DNA from: Kitasatospora xanthocidica
Lineage (GTDB): Bacteria; Actinomycetota; Actinomycetes; Streptomycetales; Streptomycetaceae
Length of the DNA: 64,000 bases
Reading direction: 5' to 3'
Assembly: GCF_014656195.1 (NCBI RefSeq)
Contig: NZ_BNBY01000033.1
Location: forward strand, 1-64,000
How positions within the stretch are numbered: the first letter of the stretch is position 1; each line of letters begins with the position of its first letter. Of the stretch, positions 49,460 through 56,431 are shown piece after piece. The notes beneath the pieces are model-generated. The model saw nothing but the letters and a program-made list of their open reading frames with translations. It was not told where the DNA came from and ran no database searches. Both the position numbers and the translations under genes were made by a program.

Positions 49460-49723
49460 TCACCGCGCGGCGCGGACCGAGGACGGGTGCGCCCGGCGCC
49501 ACTCGATCCGGGCACCGAGCAGGCAGGCGGCGGTGACGGCGGCCGCCACGGCGACCACGAGCCACTCCGCCGCGCCGCTGCCGGCGTCCGGGTCGAGGCC
49601 GAACAGCGTCTCGATCCACTCCGGCCACACCAGGGTGAGCAGGAACAGCAGTCCGGACAGCCCGCCGAGGGCCGTCTCCAGCCAGAAGCGGGGCCGGACC
49701 GGATTCGTTTGTCGGAAGGGCAT
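49460..49723 (-). CDS. small two-helix membrane protein (87 aa)
   Basis: ATG 49723 follows a clear GGGGAGG. Two membrane helices, LETALGGLSGLLFLLTLVWP (about 15-34) and WLVVAVAAAVTAACLLG (about 54-70), flank an acidic loop; both ends are basic. First gene of the operon with the 257-aa and propeller genes. It may tether the complex to the membrane, which is inference from gene order. Confidence 0.8.
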   Translation of the reverse strand: MPFRQTNPVRPRFWLETALGGLSGLLFLLTLVWPEWIETLFGLDPDAGSGAAEWLVVAVAAAVTAACLLGARIEWRRAHPSSVRAAR

Positions 49724-50119
49724 CACTGCGCCTCCCCTTCTCCAACCGCCCGGGCCACGCCGTGACGCGGCACGCGCCGTTGTCCTGCCGCCGCGTGGGG
49801 CGGCAGGACCCGGCCGGGCCGGCCCGGGTCGGGGGTTGGTCCCGTTCGGCGCCGCCGGTCGGGGGGCGTGGTCGCCGCGGGAGCTGATCTGCTTCGATCC
49901 GCAGCGTCGGGGCTGCGGTGGGAGTGCGTCAGGGAGGGTCCGCAGGATCACCCTGCGTAGCCGGCTGAGCGCTGTACGCCTACGAGGCACACGTACGTCG
50001 TATACGAGTCTGCTCGCACCCCGTGAGCAGGTCAAGGGCGGTCCGGCCGGGGGTACGGCGGGGGGTGCCGCGGGGCCGCCTCCCGGAGGGCGGGCCGAGC
50101 CTGCCGGAGGGCTTCCCGG
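49724..50119. other. 396-base gap: leader hairpin and shared promoter motif
   Basis: No gene is convincing here. A hairpin GTCCTGCCGCC/GGCGGCAGGAC (49782-49809, 6-base loop) lies in the leader of the propeller operon. At 49986-50006, GGCACACG and GTCGTATACG repeat the design of the S53 promoter element (40484-40506) with a 2-base shorter middle. The end belongs to the 3' region of the TetR gene at 50120. Confidence 0.6.
49986..50006 (-). promoter_or_regulatory. promoter motif shared with the S53 gene
   Basis: Read on the minus strand: CGTATACGAC, GTA, CGTGTGCC. The S53 promoter has CGTATACGAC, ATAAG, CGTGTGCC at 40484-40506. Both precede minus-strand operons for hydrolase-like proteins lacking signal peptides. 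Confidence 0.5.
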
Positions 50120-50746
50120 TCAGAGCCGGGCGCCGAGCATCCGCAGCACCAACTCGCCGTAGCGGCGGCCGAGTTCCTCGGGCGTCTCGGTCGAGCGGTC
50201 GGTGTACCAGCGGGACACGTCGATGCCCAGCGAGGTGACCGCGCGGGCCGCCGTCCGCACCTCCGAGACCTGGAACTCGCCGGCCGCCGCGCCCGCCTCG
50301 ATCAGCGCGCTGACCTCGCGCTCGATGTCCAGCCGCAGCGCCGCGACCACCGCGTACGCGTCCTCGGGCAGCGCGTGCAGCTCGTAGTTGACCACCCGGC
50401 CGACCGTCCGGGCCCGGGCGTGCCAGGCGGTGAACTGCTCGACCAGCCGCCGCATCCGCTCCGCCGGGCCGCCCTCGCCGGCCACCGCCTCCCGGACCAG
50501 GGTCAGCGTGGCCGCGTGCCCGGCCTGGCTGATCTCGGCCAGCAGCGCGGCCTTCGACTGGTAGTGGATGTACAGCGCGGCCGGGCTCATTCCGGCGGCG
50601 GTGGCGATGTCCCGGGTGGTGGTGGCGTGGAAGCCGCGCTCCGCGAACGACTCGGCGGCCGCCCGGAGCAGCCGGTGCGCCGCCTCGGGGCGGGTGCCGG
50701 CTCCGGGCAGGGTCGGCCAGAGGTCGGCCATCGGGGTGCTGGTCAT
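50120..50746 (-). CDS. TetR-family regulator (208 aa)
   Basis: Helix-turn-helix LLRAAAESFAERGFHATTTRDIATAAGMSPAALYIHYQSKAALLAEI and a TetR ligand domain with a YELHALPEDAYAVVAALR stretch typical of regulators in fatty-acid and CoA-ester loci. Divergent from the SDR-SDR-oxidoreductase operon. The candidate operator at 50852-50873 in the intergenic region recurs before the acyl-CoA dehydrogenase operon at 63612. Confidence 0.9.
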   Translation of the reverse strand: MTSTPMADLWPTLPGAGTRPEAAHRLLRAAAESFAERGFHATTTRDIATAAGMSPAALYIHYQSKAALLAEISQAGHAATLTLVREAVAGEGGPAERMRRLVEQFTAWHARARTVGRVVNYELHALPEDAYAVVAALRLDIEREVSALIEAGAAAGEFQVSEVRTAARAVTSLGIDVSRWYTDRSTETPEELGRRYGELVLRMLGARL

Positions 50747-50851
50747 GGCGTCATCCTCGCAGAGAACTCGGACCGGAACTCGTACAGGCTTTCCCGTCGG
50801 GCCGCCCGCCCGGGCGGCCGCGGACTGTTGACAGGCTCCCGCACCGACACC

Positions 50852-50873
50852 ATGCTGAGCAAGCGCTTAGTCA
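50852..50873. promoter_or_regulatory. TetR operator, copy 1 (50.8 kb)
   Basis: On the minus strand the core is CTAAGC-GCTT-GCTCAG, a 6-base inverted repeat with one mismatch, with 3-base matching flanks on both sides to the site at 63612-63633 (one mismatch in 22). It lies between the divergent TetR and SDR genes. A direct repeat TAGTCAGC (50868 and 50877) overlaps its edge. Confidence 0.75.
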
Positions 50874-50943
50874 GCGTAGTCAGCATGGCCAGCTCAGTCG
50901 GCAACTCGTGGCCGAGACCCCCGTGGGAAAGGCAGGACGCTCC

Positions 50944-51702
50944 GTGGTGCACTCCTTCAAGGGCCGGGTGGCCGTCGTCACCGGATCGAGCCGGGGCATC
51001 GGCCTCGGCATCGCGCGCGAACTGGTCGACCGCGGCGCCAAGGTCTGCCTCACCGCCCGCAACCCCGAGCCGCTGGCCGAAGCCGTCCAGGACCTCGGCG
51101 GCCCGGAGAACGCCATCGCCGTCGCGGGCAAGGCCGACGACCCGGCCCACCAGGAGGAGGCGATCGCCCGCACCCTGGAGGCCTTCGGCCGGCTCGACCA
51201 CCTCGTCAACAACACCGGCATCAACCCGGTCTACGGGCCGGTCCTCGACACCGACGAGGCCGCCGCAGCCAAGATCTTCGCCGTGAACGTGCTCGGCCCG
51301 CTGGCCTGGACCCGCCGTGCCCTCGCCGCCTGGATGGGCGAGCACGGCGGCTCGATCGTCAACGTCGCCTCGATCGCCGGCCTCCGCTCCTCGGCCGGGA
51401 TCGGCATGTACGGCGTCAGCAAGGCCGCGCTGATCCGGCTCACCGTCGAGCTCGGCGCCGAACTCGGCCCGCGGGGCATCCGGGTCAACGCCGTCGCACC
51501 CGCCGTGGTCAAGACCAAGTTCGCCGAGGCCCTGTACGAGGGCCGCGAGGAGAAGGTCGCCGCCGCCTACCCGCTCGGCCGCCTCGGCGTCCCCGAGGAC
51601 ATCGCGGGCGCCGTCGCCTTCCTGCTCTCCCCCGGCTCCGGCTGGATCACCGGCCAGACCCTCGTCATCGACGGCGGCGTCACGCTGGGCGGTGGCATGT
51701 GA
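50944..51702 (+). CDS. short-chain dehydrogenase/reductase (252 aa)
   Basis: Classical SDR: cofactor motif TGSSRGIG, NNTG in place of NNAG, serine in VNVASIAG and YGVSK (Tyr/Lys). The C-terminal VPEDIAGAVAFLLSPGSGWITGQTLVIDGG is standard. GTG 50944 follows AGGA. First gene of a three-gene operon in which every start overlaps the previous stop as GTGA. Homologues in such settings are FabG-like 3-oxoacyl reductases; the exact substrate is not proven. Confidence 0.92.
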   Translation: MVHSFKGRVAVVTGSSRGIGLGIARELVDRGAKVCLTARNPEPLAEAVQDLGGPENAIAVAGKADDPAHQEEAIARTLEAFGRLDHLVNNTGINPVYGPVLDTDEAAAAKIFAVNVLGPLAWTRRALAAWMGEHGGSIVNVASIAGLRSSAGIGMYGVSKAALIRLTVELGAELGPRGIRVNAVAPAVVKTKFAEALYEGREEKVAAAYPLGRLGVPEDIAGAVAFLLSPGSGWITGQTLVIDGGVTLGGGM

Positions 51703-52484
51703 GCGCCGACCTGGCCGGACAGGGCGTCGTGGTGACCGGCGGCGGCCGGGGCATCGGGGCCGCGCTGGCCCGGGCCTTCGCCGCGGCCGGCGCCCGGGTC
51801 GCGGTCAACGACCTCGACGCCGGGGCCGCCGGGGCCGTCGCCGAGGAGTGCGGCGGCACCGCCCTGCCCGGGGACGCCGCCTCCGCCGACGGCCTCGCCG
51901 ACCTGGTCGGCCGGGCCCGCGCGGCCCTCGGCGAGATCGACGTCTGGTGCGCCAACGCGGGCGTCGCCCCGGTCGGCGGGGCCGACGCCGCCGCCACCGC
52001 CTGGGCGAGCGCCTGGGAGGTCAACGTGCTCGCCCACGCACGGGCCGCCGAACTGCTGCTCCCCCGCTGGCTGGAGCGCGGCGAGGGCCGCTTCCTGTCC
52101 ACCGTCTCGGCCGCCGGGCTGCTCACCATGCTCGGCTCCGCCCCCTACGCCGTCACCAAGCACGGCGCGCTCGCCTTCGCCGAGTGGCTCTCCGCGACCT
52201 ACCGCCACCGCGGCGTACGGGTGCACGCCCTCTGCCCGCAGGGGGTGCGCACCGACATGCTCGCCTCCACCGGCCCGATCGGCGAGGCGCTGCTGGCGCC
52301 CACCGCGCTCGACCCGGAGGACGTCGCAGAGTCCGCGCTCGCCGCGGTGCGCGAGGAGCGCTTCCTGATCCTGCCGCACCCCGAGGTCGCCGAGTACTAC
52401 CGGGTCCGGGCCACCGACCCGGACCGCTGGATCGCCGGGATGAACCGGCTCCAGCAGGGGCTGGAGAGGAGCGAGCTGCTGTGA
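51699..52484 (+). CDS. short-chain dehydrogenase/reductase (261 aa)
   Basis: SDR with TGGGRGIG cofactor motif, NAGV, TVSAAG serine block and YAVTKHG. It starts at GTG 51699, overlapping the previous stop by 4 bases, and its own stop overlaps the next start. Typical of SDRs that oxidise hydroxyacyl or alcohol intermediates. Confidence 0.92.
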   Translation: MSADLAGQGVVVTGGGRGIGAALARAFAAAGARVAVNDLDAGAAGAVAEECGGTALPGDAASADGLADLVGRARAALGEIDVWCANAGVAPVGGADAAATAWASAWEVNVLAHARAAELLLPRWLERGEGRFLSTVSAAGLLTMLGSAPYAVTKHGALAFAEWLSATYRHRGVRVHALCPQGVRTDMLASTGPIGEALLAPTALDPEDVAESALAAVREERFLILPHPEVAEYYRVRATDPDRWIAGMNRLQQGLERSELL

Positions 52485-53452
52485 GGGCCTGGCAGGTGCA
52501 AGAGCTCGGCGAGCCGGCCGCGGTGCTGCGGCTCGCCGAGGACGTACCGCGGCCGGCTCCCGGCCCGGGGCAGCTGCTGGTCCGGGTGCGGGCCGCCGCC
52601 GTCAACTTCCCGGACGCGCTGATGGTGCGCGGGCAGTACCAGGTCCGTCCGCCGCTGCCCTTCACGCCCGGGGTCGAGCTCTGCGGCGAGGTGGCGGACG
52701 GCCCCCGGCGGGGCGAGCGGCTGATCGGCAACCCGGTGCTGCCGCACGGCGCCTTCGCCGAGTACGCGCTGCTGGACGCCGCGGCCGCCTTCCCGGCGCC
52801 CGAGGCGCTGGACGACGCCGAGGCCGCCGCCCTGCACATCGGCTACCAGACCGCGTGGTTCGCGCTGCACCGCCGGGCCCGGCTGCGGGCCGGCGAGACC
52901 CTGCTGGTGCACGCGGCGGCCGGCGGGGTCGGCAGCGCAGCCGTCCAGCTCGGGCGGGCCGCCGGCGCCCGGGTGATCGCGGTGGCCGGCGGCGCGGCCA
53001 AGGCGGAGGCGGCCCGCGCCCTCGGCGCCGACCTGGTGGTCGACCGTACGGAGCGGGACTTCGTGGCCGCCGTCAAGGAGGCCACCGACGGGCGCGGCGC
53101 GGACGTGGTCTTCGACCCGGTCGGCGGCGCGGCCTACACCGGCTCCACCAAGTGCGTCGCCTTCGAGGGCCGGATCGTGGTGGTCGGCTTCGCCGCCGGG
53201 CAGGTCCCGGCGCCGGCCCTCAACCACGCCCTGGTGAAGAACTACTCGATCCTCGGCCTGCACTGGGGCCTCTACAACACCCACGACCCGGGTGCGGTCC
53301 GCGCCGCGCACGACGAACTCACCGCGCTCGCCGCGAAGGGCACGGTCCGGCCGCTGGTGAGCGACCGGGTGCCGCTGGCCGGCGTCGCGGCCGCCGTCCA
53401 GCGGGTCGCCGACGGGCTGAGCACCGGCCGGATCGCCGTCCTCGGCGACTGA
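52481..53452 (+). CDS. NADPH:quinone oxidoreductase-like MDR protein (323 aa)
   Basis: Zinc-free medium-chain reductase: GVELCGEVADGPRRGERL in the N-domain, AAAGGVGSAAVQLGRAAGARVIAV (NADPH fold) and the C-terminal VVVGFAAGQVP and GRIAVLG. Related to QOR/enoyl reductases of lipid pathways. GTG 52481 overlaps the SDR stop. With the two SDR genes it forms a coupled operon under the TetR-type operator at 50852. It could act on acyl or enoyl intermediates. Confidence 0.9.
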   Translation: MRAWQVQELGEPAAVLRLAEDVPRPAPGPGQLLVRVRAAAVNFPDALMVRGQYQVRPPLPFTPGVELCGEVADGPRRGERLIGNPVLPHGAFAEYALLDAAAAFPAPEALDDAEAAALHIGYQTAWFALHRRARLRAGETLLVHAAAGGVGSAAVQLGRAAGARVIAVAGGAAKAEAARALGADLVVDRTERDFVAAVKEATDGRGADVVFDPVGGAAYTGSTKCVAFEGRIVVVGFAAGQVPAPALNHALVKNYSILGLHWGLYNTHDPGAVRAAHDELTALAAKGTVRPLVSDRVPLAGVAAAVQRVADGLSTGRIAVLGD

Positions 53453-53533
53453 CCCCCGGCTGACCCCGCGACGGTCCCGCCGCACCCGGGAAAGCAGGTG
53501 CGGCAGGGCTGTCGCCGCTGCCAGGATGCCCGG

Positions 53534-54481
53534 ATGACATCCGTTTCCGCTGCTCGCGACTCGTTGGAGGGCCTGGCCCTGGGAGACGCCTTCGGGGAGC
53601 GCTGGTTCCCGCTCTTCCGGTCCCCGCAGGACGCGTTCGAGCAGATCCGGGCCCGGCGCACGCCGGAGGAGGGGCCCTGGCACTGGACCGACGACACCGC
53701 GATGGCGCTGTCGGTGTTCGGGATCCTGACCGCCTTCGACGCCGTCCACCAGGAGCGGCTCGCCCAGGCCTTCGGGGCCGCCTACCGGGCCGACTCGGGC
53801 CGTGGCTACGGGCACGGCATGCACCTGCTGCTCCCCAAGCTCGTTGAGGAGCCAGGGAGTTGGCGTACCGCCGCGCGGGAGTTGTTCGACGGCCAGGGCA
53901 GCCTCGGCAACGGCGCGGCGATGCGGGTGGCCCCGCTGGGCGCCTGGTTCCACGAGGACCTGGACGAGGCGGCGGAGCAGGCGGCGCTGTCCGCCGAGGT
54001 CACCCACGCCCACCCGGAGGGCGTGGCCGGGGCGGTGGCCGTCGCCCTGGCGGCGGCACTGGCCGCCCGCGGCCGCTCCGGACCCGCCCCGGTCGGCGCG
54101 GAACTGCTGGCGGAGGTGGCCCGGCGCACCCCGGCCGGCGAGGTCCGCGAGGGCCTGCACCGGGCCGCCGGCCTGTCCGCGGACACCGAACCCCGGCGCG
54201 CCTCCGAGCTGTTGGGCAACGGTCGGCGGATCCGGGCGAGCGACACCGTGCCGTTCGCCCTGTGGTCGGCCGCGCACCACCCGGACAGCCTCGCCGACGC
54301 CCTGTGGACCACCGCCGAGGGCCTCGGCGACGTGGACACCACCTGCGCGATCACCGGCGGCGTGGTCGCCGCCCGCACCGGCCTCGCCGACGCGCCGCGG
54401 GACTGGCTGGCCTGCCGGGAGCCGCTGCCCGACTGGGTCGCCGCGGCCGCGGCGGAGGCGGCGGCACCTGGCACTCCCTAA
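53534..54481 (+). CDS. ADP-ribosylglycohydrolase-family protein (315 aa)
   Basis: All-helical DraG/ARH-type protein: start ARDSLEGLALGDAFGERW, first metal block WTDDTAMAL (51-59) and second metal block DVDTTCAITGGV near the end. The enzyme family removes ADP-ribose from proteins or nucleotides using Mg or Mn. ATG 53534 has AGGATG upstream. Separate transcription unit from the operon upstream, 81 bases away; the target is unknown. Confidence 0.88.
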   Translation: MTSVSAARDSLEGLALGDAFGERWFPLFRSPQDAFEQIRARRTPEEGPWHWTDDTAMALSVFGILTAFDAVHQERLAQAFGAAYRADSGRGYGHGMHLLLPKLVEEPGSWRTAARELFDGQGSLGNGAAMRVAPLGAWFHEDLDEAAEQAALSAEVTHAHPEGVAGAVAVALAAALAARGRSGPAPVGAELLAEVARRTPAGEVREGLHRAAGLSADTEPRRASELLGNGRRIRASDTVPFALWSAAHHPDSLADALWTTAEGLGDVDTTCAITGGVVAARTGLADAPRDWLACREPLPDWVAAAAAEAAAPGTP

Positions 54482-54504
54482 CGCCCGGAGGCACCTGACC
54501 CGCC

Positions 54505-55326
54505 CTAACGCCCGGCGGCGATGACCTCCAGGGCCGGGCGGGGCTCGCGGCCGAGCAGTGCCGCGAGGTCGCCCGGCCCGCCCGGGCCGGCCAGGAAGCC
54601 GTGGGCGATCGCCGAGTAGGTGCCGACCACCATCGGCACCTGGAAGTCCAGCGCGTCCGAGGCCGCCACCGCCGTACGGGTCTCCCCCAGCCTGCCCGGC
54701 CGGTACTCGGCGCCGAGCGCCTCGGCCACCTCCGCGCCGCCCACCGCCCGCTCCCCCACCAGCTCGTACGTCCGGCCCGCGTGCTCCTCGGGCCGCAGCG
54801 CGACCGTGACCGCCACCTCGGCGAGGTCCGCCCGGGCCACCGCCGCCAGCTTGCCGTCCCCGAGCGGCGCGCCGATCACCCCGTCCGGGCCGGGCGCGGC
54901 GATCGCGCCCAGCAGCTCCGCGTACAGGCCGTTGCGCAGCACCGTCCAGCGCAGGGTGGCGGAGGCGCGCAGCCGGCGCTCGGTCCAGCGGTGGGCAAGG
55001 GCGTACGGCAGGTGGTCGCCGTCGCCGGAGAGGCTGGTGTAGACGACGTGCTCGACCCCGGCCCGCTCCGCCGCCTCGATCACCGCGCCGTGCCGGGCGA
55101 TCACCACGTCGTCCTCGGCGGCGCCGGCCGAGATCAGCAGCAGGGTCCGTACGTCCTTGAACGCCTCCGCGAGCGTCTGCGGCCGGTCGAAGTCCACCAG
55201 CCGGGCGGGCACCCCGGCCGGCACCCGCTCGGGGGTGCGCGAGCCGGCCACGACCCCCTCGCGTCCGGCGAGCCGCTCCAGGACGAGCGCGCCGAGGCCT
55301 CCGTTGACACCGGTGACGAGCAGCAT
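54505..55326 (-). CDS. NAD(P)H-binding QorB/NmrA-like quinone oxidoreductase (273 aa)
   Basis: Atypical SDR with LLVTGVNGGLGALVLERL (GxxGxxG) at the start, YTSLSGDGDHLPYALAHRWTERRLRAS, and WTVLRNGLYAELL, the wording of QorB/NmrA-type proteins. ATG 55326 follows GGAGGG. It reduces quinones in characterised members. Divergent from an HxlR regulator with 82 bases between the starts, a known redox-sensing arrangement. Confidence 0.88.
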   Translation of the reverse strand: MLLVTGVNGGLGALVLERLAGREGVVAGSRTPERVPAGVPARLVDFDRPQTLAEAFKDVRTLLLISAGAAEDDVVIARHGAVIEAAERAGVEHVVYTSLSGDGDHLPYALAHRWTERRLRASATLRWTVLRNGLYAELLGAIAAPGPDGVIGAPLGDGKLAAVARADLAEVAVTVALRPEEHAGRTYELVGERAVGGAEVAEALGAEYRPGRLGETRTAVAASDALDFQVPMVVGTYSAIAHGFLAGPGGPGDLAALLGREPRPALEVIAAGR

Positions 55327-55408
55327 GGGGTTCCCTCCGGGGATGATCGGTCGTTGGCGACGTGTCCATCCTCGGTAGCCTGGGCGTCCGGCGTAAGGAG
55401 GCACTTTC

Positions 55409-55825
55409 ATGTCAGCAGGGCACACCGCGGTAACCACCACCCCCCGTCCGGTGGTCTGGTGCGAGGACGGCGTGGACTGCGGGATCCGCGACCTGCTGGA
55501 CCGCCTGGGCGACAAGTGGTCGGTCCTCACCGTGGTCGAACTCGCCCAGGGCGTAAGGCGGTTCCGCGAACTGCAGCGCGCCCTGCCGGGCATCTCGCAG
55601 CGGATGCTGACCCTCACGGTGCGCCGCCTGGAGCGGGACGGCCTGGTCTCCCGGACCGTCCACCCGACCGTCCCCCCGCAGGTGGAGTACGAGCTGACCC
55701 CGCTCGGCCACAGCCTGACCCACCTGGTGCGGGCGATGGTGGACTGGTCCTACGGCCACCACGACGCGATCGTCGACTCCCGCCGCGCCTGGGACGAGGC
55801 CAACCCGGGCTCGGAGATCCGCTGA
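55409..55825 (+). CDS. HxlR-family redox-sensing regulator candidate (138 aa)
   Basis: HxlR winged helix: LGDKWSVLTVVELAQGVRRFRELQRALPGISQRMLTLTVRRLERDGLVSR. Two cysteines (Cys18, Cys24) precede the DNA-binding helices, near the position of sensing cysteines in QorR/YodB-type proteins. AAGGAG lies 8 bases before ATG 55409. Probable repressor of the divergent QorB gene, released by quinones or oxidants. Confidence 0.9.
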   Translation: MSAGHTAVTTTPRPVVWCEDGVDCGIRDLLDRLGDKWSVLTVVELAQGVRRFRELQRALPGISQRMLTLTVRRLERDGLVSRTVHPTVPPQVEYELTPLGHSLTHLVRAMVDWSYGHHDAIVDSRRAWDEANPGSEIR

Positions 55826-55840
55826 GCCGGCTCGGCCGGT

Positions 55841-56305
55841 TCAGCCGGCGACCTTCACGGTGAGCTGGTAATCACGCTGCTCGGGCAGGCAGTTGAGGGC
55901 CTCGCCGCAGCTGGTGCGGGTCGCGGTGAGGCGGGCGGTGCCCGGGGCGCGGGCGGTGAAGGAGGCGGTGACCGTGCCGCAGCCGCCGCCCGGACGGCAC
56001 GAGGGCGACGTGGCGGTGGTCGGGGTGCCGTTCGGTGCCAGGACGTCGGGGGCGGAGCTGGCCGGGGCGGACCAGTAGGTGCTGTGCAGCGTGAGCGTGA
56101 CGGTCGTGCCGGCCGCGACGTCCACGGTGGTGCGGTCGGCGTGTTCGTCCACCTCGACCGTCGCCCGGCCCGGGGCGGACGAGGTGGCTTGGTCGGACGA
56201 AGCGGTGGTGGCCACCGACGGGCTCGTCCCGGTGGCGGTGCAGCCGGTCAGGGTGAGCGCGGCCGCGGCGAGCGCCAGCGCGGCGGCGGGTCTTCTCGGG
56301 TTCAC
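55841..56305 (-). CDS. secreted lipoprotein, unknown function (154 aa)
   Basis: GTG 56305 follows GAGGA; the signal peptide has lipobox LTGC (Cys22) and a Ser/Thr-rich linker. The remaining 100 residues look like a beta-sandwich with TTVTLTLHSTYWSAPASS and paired cysteines in CRPGGGCG and TSCGEALNCLPE, like small Ig-type or protease-inhibitor-like (proteinase-inhibitor I42) domains. I42 is only a resemblance (a GTxVTLTLxxT start and a WSxP block). No partner gene. Confidence 0.65.
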   Translation of the reverse strand: MNPRRPAAALALAAAALTLTGCTATGTSPSVATTASSDQATSSAPGRATVEVDEHADRTTVDVAAGTTVTLTLHSTYWSAPASSAPDVLAPNGTPTTATSPSCRPGGGCGTVTASFTARAPGTARLTATRTSCGEALNCLPEQRDYQLTVKVAG

Positions 56306-56431
56306 GGTGGTTCCTCGTGCCGTAGTAGTGCGAGCGGTGCCGATGGGACGCACCGGTGGCCGATTCGGATCCAAGGAAACGGCACCGGGGCGGGCGCTGG
56401 GCCCACCCCGGTGCGTTCGGCGCGGCGCTCG

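Noticed and set aside
49724..50035. N-terminal extension of the small membrane protein to 191 aa
   Set aside because: The extra part is Arg/Pro/Gly-rich and the ATG at 49723 has a strong ribosome site, so the 87-aa version was kept.
52397..55369. Minus-strand open frame of 990 codons
   Set aside because: It is antisense to the quinone oxidoreductase, ADP-ribosylglycohydrolase and QorB genes, all of which have clear domain motifs; its translation has no family pattern.
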